Of a DNA stretch of 64,000 nucleotides, positions 55,108 to 64,000 are shown in pieces. Every line of letters begins with the position of its first letter. Position 1 is the first letter of the stretch. The notes below the pieces were generated by a model. That model did not search any database. It saw nothing but the letters and a program-made list of their open reading frames with translations, and was not told the origin of the DNA. The translations under genes and the position numbers were made by a program. This DNA is from Prochilodus magdalenae (Eukaryota; Chordata; Actinopteri; Characiformes; Prochilodontidae), in NCBI GenBank assembly GCA_024036415.1, contig JAMWET010000934.1, positions 1 to 64,000 on the forward strand. The letters are read 5' to 3'.

Positions 55108-55856
55108 AGCACCGCACTCCCACACCTCCTTCTGGAGTCTTTTTTTTTTTTTTTTTAAGTCTAAGGCACTGCTGTTTCCCTCAGAAGCAGATGTATGGAG
55201 TGAATATAGCTGAATTCAGAGAGGGAAATAAGAGGATGCTTTTGTTAGTGTGTGTAGAACCCATTGGTTTATAGTAGGCTATACATGTATGATTTAGTGA
55301 TCTGTTCATTGTCACTGGAGGAACACCAGAGTCACGTACAACATGCCCCTCGGTGACATCATACATCCATCTGTAAGGCAAGGGAGAAAAATGTGAATTC
55401 CACAAAAATCTTCCCTGTGCTGTGTTCTGGGTGGGGATGGGGTTCACATGGATGGATGTAAAGTGAACATAAGTGTACAGTGGCCTGTTCCATGTTTGGT
55501 CATACAATCCAAATTTCATTTCTAATTGTACCTTTAATTTAGACAGGCATGCTATTAAGAGCAAACTCTTATTTCCAGTGGAAGCCTGGCAAGCAGCAAC
55601 CTCCTCTCACGTCCTTATCATAAAGAATGAGGGGTTGGGGGTTGGTGGAGGGAAGGCTTCTTTTAATGTTGAAGTGAATGCTTGTGAGAGCCTGTAAAGT
55701 TCAGAACTGGCGTAATTCATTTTCTGTTTAATCATTTCTTAACACACCTATAAGTATCACATGTTAAAGTTTCATAGGTGTGGTGCAAAGAAAAAGTGCT
55801 TTGGGAAAAGATTACTTTGCAATTCATACTTCAGATTAATTCAGTGTTCTGGCGGA

Positions 55857-56395
55857 TGTTACCTCCCGTCAGCAGGAGGCGCCATTGTTTTTGTGTTCAT
55901 TTTGTGTGTTGTAAGTGAACCAGGAAACAGGAAATAGAGCTTAGATGGTCAGTCATGCTGGATAAAAGCACAGGTGTTGCAAGTGTAACTGAATCTGTAT
56001 CCATCCATCTTTGTTGCTTACAGAAAGCACTGTCTGTAAGTAATCTCACTGTTCAGCACGTCTTTGAGCAGTGTTATCGCTATTTGGTTTAAGTGTTTAA
56101 GATGTTCGCAGTTAGTGATGTTTACATTAGCGATGTTTACACAGTGATGTACGATATCGTAATCTGCATCTTCGCATCTTGGCTTGCCTAATGAATACTT
56201 AGGTCATGTTTTACTCCTACATATTTGAGATGTATCTGATTGTGTGATATTCACTCCGGAAGCAAGCATCTGAAAAGGCTATTTATAATTTCTTGCAGTT
56301 TCACTCTGTCGTCATTAGAAGGGAACGTCTCAATAAAGAAGACAGTACACCTGTCATTTGGCGAAGAGTTTATCTGTCTGTAGTAAAAACATATA
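55857..56395 (+). mobile_element. Possible solo LTR
   Basis: Begins near TGTTACCTCCCGTCAGCAGG, has a TATA-like GGATAAAAGC near 55960, a polyadenylation signal AATAAA near 56333 and a short tail ending GTAAAAACA. The arrangement is LTR-like, but I find no clean target duplication. Confidence 0.3.
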
Positions 56396-56445
56396 TGTGT
56401 TTTTACTAAGGTCAGCCATGCTGCTGCCTGAGTTAAAATGTTGGG

Positions 56446-56467
56446 TTTATATATATATATATATATC
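56446..56467. repeat. (TA)n microsatellite
   Basis: About 10 TA units. Confidence 0.8.
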
Positions 56468-56639
56468 TCATTTTGGCCATATTTGTAAACCTGTATTTAG
56501 ATTTACATGTTTTTTGACATGCATTACACATTCATTCTACACCCTCTACACATTCCGGTTTCCCTTCAATCCCTAAATATGTTCTCTCTCTCCTTCCATA
56601 ATCACTATTCCCTCTTATTATATCACATTTATTTGATAT

Positions 56640-56960
56640 ACTTTATCGTCATTGTGCAGGGTACAGATACAGAGTCAATGAACTGCAGTTAGTATCTAAC
56701 TATAAGTGCAAAATACCGTACTATTTACATGTACACTGCAGGAAAGTAACCTCAACCAACAATGTAAAGGTTACAGTATGTACAGGTATGGACAGTGGAG
56801 TGGTAGAAAATACAGATCTAGTACAAATATGATATATGTACAGAGTGAGTGGAGAGAATATAGGGTAGGCCCTATGTACTATTAGAGCTAGAAGTGTGCG
56901 GAGTAAAAGAAACATGTTACGTTTATATACAGTGTGTACAGTAACTGAAAATGTTAGGAA
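56640..56960. repeat. Probable dispersed fish repeat (TTTATCGTCATTGTGCAGGG type)
   Basis: Opens with a TTATCGTCATTGTGCAGGGTACA-like motif split over 56641-56666 and continues with GTGCAAAATA and TACAGTGTGTACAG stretches. I recall this style from many fish genomes but cannot name the family. Confidence 0.35.
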
Positions 56961-57074
56961 TAGTGCATAAACTCAAAATACAGTTCAGAGTTATTTATAG
57001 TTATATATAGTCTTATCATTATTCTCATTTCTAAAAAATGTGGTCTGTAAAGTGGTCTCAGCTTTGGACTCGAA

Positions 57075-58097
57075 TTAAACGTGTTCAGGAAACAAACTCA
57101 GCCTTGAAGATGAGGATTCAAATATTCTACAGGTTACAATGTACTTAGCCGATGTTCTGAACCACTGATAGAAGATGGCGTATATGAGTGGATTCATAGA
57201 GGAGTTCATGTATATCAGCCAGATGAATACAGTCCACACCATTGCTGAAGATGTCAAGTTATCAACTGACAGAAAACTGAAAGGAAACGGTATCCAGCAA
57301 CCGAGATACACAAATATCACAATGCTCAGTGTTTTAGCTGCTTTGGTTTCAGAGGAGTTAGAAACTTTGTCTCCAGGTTTGTCTGAGACACCAGTTGCCA
57401 TAGCTCTAACAGCTTTAGCTTGACGTCTCGCCACACTGAAAATCAGTAAATACAAGACTAGTATAATAAAGCACGGGGCTAGGAAAGCAAATATGAGATT
57501 CGATATGGCCCAGGAATATTTAATATGGATCACACATTCTCCATAGCATCTAACAGACATCTGAGACGGAGTGAGGTGGTTATTAAAGTGCATTAAAATA
57601 ATAATGTACGTTAAACAAAAGGACCAGCTTAGAAGTATGCACACAGACATTTTACAAACAGTGACCCTAGTAGAATAAAGCAGAGGGTCACTGACAGCAA
57701 TGTACCGGTCCACTGCAATGAATATTAAGCTATAGGCTGATCCTGCTATTGATACATTACTGACCACTGAATAAACAGAACAGGCCACTTTCCCAAGGTA
57801 CCAGCAGGAGTCTATAAACTGCATGATATTCACAGGCATAACAAACAGTCCCACGAGGAGATCCGCCACAGACAGAGAGAGGAGGAGCAGGTTGGTGGGA
57901 GTGTGGAGCTGCTTGAAGTGAGAGATGGAGATGATCACCAGCAGGTTAAGAAAGACAGTGCATACAGATACACACGAGAGGAAAACATACAAGACCATAT
58001 TAGCAGGGCCCGTTCGGACCTCCTTCCTACAAGAGGCATTGTTATCAGGAAAGCAGTACTGAACTGTGATGTTTGGAGTACAGTCTGTGTTATTCAT
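57075..58097 (-). CDS. taar: Trace amine-associated receptor, gene 8 (no Asp at 3.32 or 5.42)
   Basis: 340 residues from the ATG at 58097. The frame stays open for 30 more codons to an ATG at 58187, but that lies upstream of the TATA box and cannot be in the normal transcript. Sequons N2, N9, N20; D79, C106, DRY at 130-132; the TM6 motif is CWIPFPF; TM7 fingerprint at 298-313. Ser113 at 3.32 and Asn200 at 5.42, as in gene 7. The two genes are near-identical twins whose coordinates differ by exactly 6600 over most of the coding region. Differences concentrate in TM3 (NVSIAGSAYS against NLSVSGSVCS) and TM5. It is probably functional, ligand class unknown. Confidence 0.92.
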   Translation of the reverse strand: MNNTDCTPNITVQYCFPDNNASCRKEVRTGPANMVLYVFLSCVSVCTVFLNLLVIISISHFKQLHTPTNLLLLSLSVADLLVGLFVMPVNIMQFIDSCWYLGKVACSVYSVVSNVSIAGSAYSLIFIAVDRYIAVSDPLLYSTRVTVCKMSVCILLSWSFCLTYIIILMHFNNHLTPSQMSVRCYGECVIHIKYSWAISNLIFAFLAPCFIILVLYLLIFSVARRQAKAVRAMATGVSDKPGDKVSNSSETKAAKTLSIVIFVYLGCWIPFPFSFLSVDNLTSSAMVWTVFIWLIYMNSSMNPLIYAIFYQWFRTSAKYIVTCRIFESSSSRLSLFPEHV

Positions 58098-58151
58098 CTG
58101 TGTGCAGATCCACCACTCGGGAGGATCTGAGATTTGACTTTTGTCATGTCT

Positions 58152-58158
58152 CTTTATA
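58152..58158 (-). promoter_or_regulatory. TATA box of TAAR gene 8
   Basis: TATAAAG on the minus strand, 55 bp above the chosen ATG, with a CCAAT box (plus-strand ATTGG at 58189-58193) about 30 bp further up. Confidence 0.6.
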
Positions 58159-58199
58159 CCTAAGCATAAATCTTCCCACTGGTACATGATTGGCTAGAT

Positions 58200-60168
58200 G
58201 GCTCCTTAACACTCATCTAATATTCAACATGTACATTTTAGTGGCACTGGATTTTGATTGGTCGTTAATGGATTACATAAACACTTAACAGACCTTCTGC
58301 ATATTAACAACATATGAGTAATGCAACAGGGCACAGGCAGCCGCACAACCCCACCCACCCCCCACCCCACCACTGAGGTGTCTTTTACTTTCATCTTTTA
58401 CTTTCTTTTTACTTTTAAGGGCCTTTAGGTCTTCTAGATGTTCTGAGGTCATAGAGAGACCAAGGTTAAACCACACCTAGTTTTCTAGAGAGAATCCGTT
58501 GAAAGATTGAGTGAGAGAATGGAGGGTTTTTCTTTCCAACAGAGAGAGTGAAATGGAGAACATAGCCTTCACAACCTGTGTAGCTCCTAAGCACCTGCAA
58601 CAGCCCTGTTGTGCAGCTTATTAGAGCTTAGCAAACCAATGGAAAGCAAACCTATGATCTTTCAGCATCAGATGTTACAGAAAGGGGAATGAAACGAGTG
58701 GGTTTGCTGGGGTTTGTGGTAGGTTGACAATAGCATCAACTGTTAGCCTTTAGGTGCTAATGGTTGCATCAGATGCTGGCAGTACTAGTAAAGTAGCACC
58801 AATCACTGAGAGCAGCGTTAGCATCTACGCTAAGGAATGCTTTATAAGCAGCATTGAGTGGCTAAACAGATGTTAGTTTATTTCTTTGGCTGTATATTTT
58901 AAAATATAAAACTGAGTCTGTCTCCATCACAGTGTAATCTATGCTGGTGGGGCCCTTAAGGGGCAGAAAGCAAGATACACCCTGAACAGGCTGCCAATCC
59001 ATGTAAGGGCTAACAATAGCGTGAGCTGCTAACATGGGAATGTAAAGTTGCTTACTGTTTGTGAGTTTCCACTCCCTGACATTCAAGGTAAGCTGGACAC
59101 ACAGAGTCGTGGACTGTGAGTACAAAATCACTTTGGCTACCAAATTAGCCCGGAGCTTGAGTATCAACAGGCCTGCGACGGTTATTGGCCAGCTTCAAAA
59201 GAGACTGTAGGTTGAGCGACCCGTCACCTCTGTGTATCATCTTAGTAAGTCACCTCAGTACATTATTGCAAAAGGCTGTGTAGAGCTTTACTACCATGCG
59301 TTAACACTGAGTCAGTTTTACTGAAGCTCCTAGTAAGCTGCTTAGTGTTTCCACTGAAACGCGAAATGGCGCTAATTTGATTTATTTGTATTCATTAATT
59401 TCACCACATCCTAAAAAAATCTGTTAAATTATAAGAACTAAATTAAGTTAAAGCTCTTTCACATTCATGTGTGAACTGTTTATTAGTTTATTTCTATAAA
59501 TATATATAAAACTGAGTCTGTCAGTGTAATCTATGCTGGTGGGACCCTTAAAGTGCAGAAAGCAAGATGCACCCTAAACAGGCTGCCAGTCCATGTAAGG
59601 GCAATTTAGCACTATGGTAGAAAACCCACAGGGAGAACATGCAGACTACACACAGAAAGCACCCCAGATGCCCCACCTGAGAATCGAACCCAGACCCTTC
59701 TTCCTGCCAGGGTGCCGTCTCAGTGCTGGCTAATGCTACAGTTAGCTTGTTACCCGGCCAGTTATTACTCTCTCAATATGTTACACAGTTTTGCTAGTAG
59801 TGACAATAACATTGTTGGGTCTAACTTGGCCACACCATTGAAATAGTCCTGGTCTACCCCAGTCTCAGCTCCTGACTGTCTATGGCGTCTCAGGGCTAGT
59901 GTGGGCTAGAGTGAACTTCTGGTCTGAGGCTCCTCTAGTCAGCAGGCCTTCGGGCTCCCTGACATCCCTTTTCCATCCACATGGTGCTGGTGCCGGTGTC
60001 AAAATCTCTCCCACCACAAAAAGATCTGGTTCTCGGCCGAAAAAATCTGTGTGGCTCCAGCACCAGTACCTCACTCGTCTGGAACTATGGAACCCGTGAT
60101 GCAGGGGGCAAAGGGAACAATCCTAACCCACTAGCGATGTGTTCGTGGATGAGCGCATTCAACAGGGG
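58200..60168. other. Intergenic with two related repeat copies
   Basis: 58898-59010 and 59498-59605 are about 100 bp of near-identical sequence (AAACTGAGTCTGTC, TCTATGCTGGTGGG, CCATGTAAGGGC), both ends of the dispersed repeat family. A C-rich run is at 58342-58372. No gene is seen. Confidence 0.5.
59505..59735 (+). repeat. Dispersed teleost repeat, decayed copy 5
   Basis: Includes CAGGCTGCCAGTCCATG, GGGAGAACATGCAGACTAC, GAATCGAACCCAGACCCTTC and GGTGCCGTCTCAGTGCTGG, the family order of the fuller copies with the 3' part preserved. Confidence 0.65.
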
Positions 60169-60376
60169 GAGTCCATCTTTTTTTTTTTTTTTTTTTTTTT
60201 TTATTGAACATTTTACCAAAATTACAACAATCACCCAATCCCCAACCCCAGTAAACAACCACCCTCCCACACTCCCCTCAACCACCCTCCCTCAATACCC
60301 CAGAGCCACCCACCTGGTCTCCCCCAGTAAGTAATAACTAAGGAAATAATAAAATAATAATACAGAGTCTAATATT

Positions 60377-60393
60377 ACTACTACTACTACCAC

Positions 60394-60447
<54 letters not shown>
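60377..60447. repeat. (AAT)n microsatellite in the LINE 3' UTR
   Basis: About 16 AAT units after a short ACT tract. It lies between the LINE stop codon and its poly(A) tail. Confidence 0.85.
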
Positions 60448-60452
<5 letters not shown>

Positions 60453-60541
60453 CAAAAATAATAAATAAAAAAATAATAATAAAAAGAAAAAAATTTAAAC
60501 ATTAATACATATGAAAAAGGAAATCTGCCCTGTAATCCAAT

Positions 60542-61163
60542 CTATTCACTGTTTAAATGGGATACATGTCTAAAATAAATGACAAATGGCTGCCAAACCC
60601 GGTCAAGCATGTCTGCAGTTCCCCTTAGATTAAATTTAATCTTCTCCAAATTTATATAAAACATGACATCTGTCAGCCATAGGGCATGTGAAGGTGGAGT
60701 AGGAGACTTCCACCCGAGAAGAATTCTTCTCTTGGCAAGAAGAAGGGCAAAGACCACTGCATCAGCCATTTGGGGACTTGAGACAAGGGGTTCTGCTGGT
60801 ACCCCAAACATTGCAAGCAATGGGCATGGTTCTATACCACACTCAAAAACCTCCCCCAGTGAGGTGAAAACTGCCATCCAAAACCTTTCGAGCTTTGTAC
60901 AGGCCCAAAACATGTGAAGCAGTGTGGCAGGTTCCTTGCCACAACGAGGGCATAATGGGTTCACCTCTGGATAAATGCTTGCCAATTTGGCATTACTTAG
61001 GTAAGCTCTATGAACAAGTTTAAACTGAATCAGATTAAGACGAGGGCAGGATGAGGAGTCATTAACTCGTTTATACACTTTGGTCCACCAGTCCTCCTCC
61101 AACTCCAACCCAAGCTCAAGTTCCCACTTAGCTTTAGTCACCAGGTGCCGATCGGTAAAGGAC
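60542..61163 (-). pseudogene. LINE ORF2 C-terminal fragment
   Basis: About 207 codons, still open. After KWELELGLELEEDWWTKVY comes a zinc-ribbon-like CPRCGKEPATLLHMFWAC motif, the conserved Cys-His end of vertebrate L1/Tx1 ORF2 proteins, then a region ending FRHVSHLNSE. Reverse transcriptase and endonuclease domains are missing. The lack of stops and the intact target duplication suggest a young insertion. The ATG at 61171 lies in the target duplication and is accidental. Confidence 0.85.
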
Positions 61164-61373
61164 GAGTCCATCTTTTAATGGGCTAAAATGTGAAGCATTC
61201 AAAACGTTTGCTAATTTTTTTTATGTTTTAATTAATAGTTGGTGGAAAAGAGGTATGAAGGTCTCCAGCCACTGCAGGGAGACAGGATCAGCGGTCTGTG
61301 AAGGGCCTGCCAGACCGATAGCAATCAAAATGCTTGACCGCTGATACAGTGGCCATCATGTGGCACGGTACCT

Positions 61374-62160
61374 TCACTCAGGTTTATTCGTTATTCCACT
61401 GAAGTAGACACACCTCTCTCTGTTAGACTCTCTCACTTCTGTAAGAGTGATGCAAGGGAACCCCCACATATACTTCCTGTAATAAGACGCTAGCCCTAAA
61501 AAGTGTCTTAGGTGCTTTTGTCTAGCAGGGCCAGGCCACTCGGGCAACGGCAAGCACCTTGTCCTTTGAAATGCCAATTCTTTCCATGCCTATGTGGTGT
61601 CCCATTAAGGCCAGTCCTTTCTCAAGATTTTGTGCTTCTCAGGTACTCCAAGTAGACTAATCACCCTTTTGGCAGGACCCCTCAGGCAACCTTGTCATCA
61701 GGTCTTCAAACATTGCTGCAGCAGTGCCATAGCCCTTAAAATGCCATAGCCCTTTGCCTGCTGTTTTTGGGTCTGGCTTCTGGGTACAAAGAGACTTGTC
61801 TGCACCTGCTTCTAAAATCTGAGGAAGTAAAACATGAGGGCACATCAACTAGCTTTACACTTTCATCTAGGGTTACACTTTTCTGGGGCATGACTACTGG
61901 TAACACCCAAGGGCTCTCTGACGGGGCTATAATGCAAGTACACTACATAGTTTCCAAGGCCTGGTCTGCAGCTCCTTGTAGGCCTGTGTAAAGGCATATG
62001 TGGAGTCCATATGGTGCTGTACTAGTTGAGTTTGTCCCAGCTCTGCATCCTCAAATGTGAAGCAATCCTCCTGCCCCCCTTGCTCCAGCCAGCATCACCA
62101 CTTGCCCCACTTTGACGCGTGTGGTGCTTGCAAGGCCAGCTGCCAAATCAAGGCCTAGAA
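61374..62160 (-). mobile_element. Ty3/gypsy fragment, minus strand
   Basis: Minus-strand pieces of RT and the RT-RNase H connection: AAAMFEDLMTRLPEG near 61700 and LRHFLGLASYYRKYMWGF near 61510-61455. About 60 residues between them are scrambled by shifts. Upstream, 61850-62160 is probably older pol sequence but I cannot align it. Confidence 0.65.
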
Positions 62161-62797
62161 TGTACATGTGCTGCACTTCCACTATTCAAAGTTCTCACAA
62201 ACCCTCTTTCCTTTATTGATGCCAACACACAAACCACGGTGCAAGTCATTCGTGTTTTAGCTTAGTCATACTCTATGTACAATATTTCTAACCTACTGGT
62301 ATTTTGAACAATATGGATAGAACATATGAAAGTTTTTATTGCATATTGGTGTGGTGTAGATTACATTGAACATTTTTGTTTAGGGCTGCTGGTAATGATT
62401 ATGTAGCTATTTAATTAATAATGTATATATGAATAATTCACAAAGATTTTTTATAGATTTATTGATCAGTCTAGACACAAAGTTTGGAAAAAAAAATTAT
62501 AATTGGTCCATTATTTAGATTTACTGTATATATGTTTTACAAGAGACTAACAGCTCATGAAATACTAGTCACTTCATGCTACACATAAGAGCTACAAATA
62601 TAGGAGATCATAAATAGTTTTAAGTCTTATTAAGGAAAATAGTGAGCTAAAAATTACATAGACATTATCAACAATTAGCTAAAGGGCAACTGCAGAGGCC
62701 TTCCATAATCACTATTCCTATTTACACTTATTCTTATTACTATCCCCACCTCTAATGAGGCCAGTGACTGTGATGCAGCTTCAGGTTTGGACTAACA
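62161..62797. other. 3' flank of TAAR gene 9, AT-rich
   Basis: No gene. The last 150 bp share CTGCAGAGGCC and CCATAATCACTATTCC with the flanks of genes 7 and 8. Confidence 0.45.
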
Positions 62798-63799
62798 TTA
62801 AACATGTTCAGCCAACAAGACAAGCCTTGAAGATGAGGATTCAAATATTCTACAGGTTACAATATACCTAACAGATGCTCTGAACCACTGATAGAAGATG
62901 GCGTATATTAGTGGATTCATGGAGGAGTTCAGGTAGAGTAGCCAGATAAACACAGTCCACACCATTGATAGAGACGTCAAGCTTTCAGCTGACAGGGAAC
63001 TTAAATAGAACGGCACCCAGCAACCGAGATACACAAATATCACAATGCTCAGTGTTTTAGCTGCTTTGGTTTCAGAAGAGTTAGCAGCTTTGTCTCCAGG
63101 TTTGTTGGAAACACCATTTATCACAGCTCTGACAGCTTTAGCTTGACGTCTTGCCACCTTAAAAACGACTGAATACAAGACCAGAATAACAGAGCAAGGG
63201 GTCAGAAAAGAAAATACAAGGTCAATAATAAACCAGGAAAATTTAACATAGATCACACACTCTCCATAGCACTTCATTAACATCTGGGACGGGATGAGGT
63301 GGCCATTAAGGTGCAGCAGCATAATGATATACAGAAGACAAAAAGACCAGCCTAGAAGTATGCACACCGACATTTTACACACAGTGACTCTACTAGAATA
63401 AAGCAGAGGGTCACTCACAGCAATGTACCGGTCAACTGCAATGAAAACTAGATTACAGATAGATGCTGAAATTGATAGATTACTGACCACTGAAAAAACA
63501 GAGCATGCCACTTTTCCAAGGTACCAACAAGTGTCTATGAATAGCATAATATTCGCAGGCATAACAAACAGTCCCACGAGGAGATCTGCCACAGACAGAG
63601 AGAGGATGAGCAGGTTGGTGGGAGTGTGGAGCTGCTTGAAGTGAGAGATAGAGATGATCACCAGCAGGTTCAGAAACACAGCACATGCAGATATACACGA
63701 AAGGAAAATATACAGAAAGATATATGCAGTGTCTGTTCGGACCTCCTTCCTGCAAGATGCATTGTTGTCAGGAAAGCAGTACTGAACCGAGTTATTCAT
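62798..63799 (-). CDS. taar: Trace amine-associated receptor, gene 9 (S3.32/D5.42 type)
   Basis: 333 residues from the ATG at 63799. An ATG at 63856 would add 19 residues and sits about 26 bp below the TATA box, so it is less likely. Relative to genes 7 and 8 it lacks seven residues near the N-terminus, which removes the NIT sequon but keeps sequons at N2 and N13. Landmarks: D72, C99, DRY at 123-125, CWVP in TM6, fingerprint NSSMNPLIYAIFYQWF. Ser106 at 3.32 and Asp193 at 5.42 (SWFIIDLVFSFLTP), so it retains the TM5 acid that genes 7 and 8 lost. Most divergent in TM4/loop 2 (LLHLNGHLIPSQMLMKCYGE). It is probably functional. Confidence 0.92.
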   Translation of the reverse strand: MNNSVQYCFPDNNASCRKEVRTDTAYIFLYIFLSCISACAVFLNLLVIISISHFKQLHTPTNLLILSLSVADLLVGLFVMPANIMLFIDTCWYLGKVACSVFSVVSNLSISASICNLVFIAVDRYIAVSDPLLYSSRVTVCKMSVCILLGWSFCLLYIIMLLHLNGHLIPSQMLMKCYGECVIYVKFSWFIIDLVFSFLTPCSVILVLYSVVFKVARRQAKAVRAVINGVSNKPGDKAANSSETKAAKTLSIVIFVYLGCWVPFYLSSLSAESLTSLSMVWTVFIWLLYLNSSMNPLIYAIFYQWFRASVRYIVTCRIFESSSSRLVLLAEHV

Positions 63800-63881
63800 C
63801 TGCGTGCAGATCCACCAGTTGGGACTAATCCACCTGTGATGTTCAGTAACACTCAACTGGGAGAATGGCTTTGGTCATGCC

Positions 63882-63889
63882 TTTTTATA
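63882..63889 (-). promoter_or_regulatory. TATA box of TAAR gene 9
   Basis: TATAAAAA on the minus strand, 83 bp above the chosen ATG. The CCAAT box of genes 7 and 8 is changed here (ATTCG on the plus strand). Confidence 0.6.
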
Positions 63890-64000
63890 CATAAGCATGA
63901 GTCATCCCACTGATACATGATTCGCTAGCTGGTCTCTTACAACACCCACTCATCTAATAATCAATGCAATATTATAATTTCCATTGGGAAAACCTCTGCA

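Larger units (their letters stand above)
55108..57074. other. Intergenic, 3' side of TAAR gene 8
   Basis: Holds a T run (55140-55156), a possible solo LTR (55857-56395), a TA microsatellite and a dispersed repeat (separate entries). No gene is recognised. Confidence 0.45.
60182..61163 (-). mobile_element. 5'-truncated L1-like LINE with target duplication
   Basis: The T run at its left is the poly(A) tail on the minus strand. GAGTCCATCTTTT is repeated at 60169-60181 and 61164-61176, a 13-bp target duplication. Only the last 1 kb of the element is present, as is common for LINEs that stop early in reverse transcription. Confidence 0.88.

Noticed and set aside
59880..60334. Overlapping frames of 64 to 117 codons
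   Set aside because: They cross the LINE target duplication and T run; no family resemblance.

Overview
This window is vertebrate DNA, most likely from a teleost fish. It carries a minus-strand tandem array of trace amine-associated receptors (TAARs), a family greatly expanded in teleosts as olfactory receptors. It is also packed with decayed fish-type mobile elements: Ty3/gypsy LTR retrotransposons, Tc1-like DNA transposons, an L1-like LINE, a tRNA-derived SINE and a dispersed teleost repeat. No bacterial-type gene organisation is present. The exact species cannot be read from the sequence; an otophysan fish is a guess.

Layout. Nine intact, apparently single-exon TAAR genes lie on the minus strand, with stop/start at 1567/2583, 9960/10976, 18485/19501, 31514/32530, 38811/39827, 44286/45308, 50475/51497, 57075/58097 and 62798/63799. 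A truncated TAAR pseudogene (30342-30854) and a previously hidden, internally deleted TAAR relic (about 43440-43787) bring the family members to eleven. The first five genes and the truncated copy form a young tandem array (1-40 kb). Each unit of 7-13 kb has the same order on the plus strand: downstream flank, TAAR, conserved 5' flank with a TATA box, dispersed repeat, then a plus-strand Ty3/gypsy relic. The retroelement was copied along with the gene, and later insertions (solo LTRs, Tc1, SINE) mark individual units. From 40 kb on, the genes are older and more diverged, and the spaces between them hold unrelated transposon relics.

Function. All nine receptors keep the class A GPCR landmarks (N1.50, D2.50, C3.25, DRY, CWxP, NPxxY) and the TAAR TM7 fingerprint. 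None has the amine-binding Asp at 3.32: it is Asn or Ser in every gene. Seven have Asp at 5.42, the arrangement described for non-classical amine recognition in the large teleost TAAR clade. The two genes at 50.5 and 57.1 kb lack acid at both sites. Sequence patchworks between paralogues point to gene conversion.

Start codons. In six of the genes the longest readable frame runs past the true ATG. In genes 2-6 it begins at a TTG. In the 57 kb gene it begins upstream of the TATA box. I therefore use the downstream ATG that aligns across the family.
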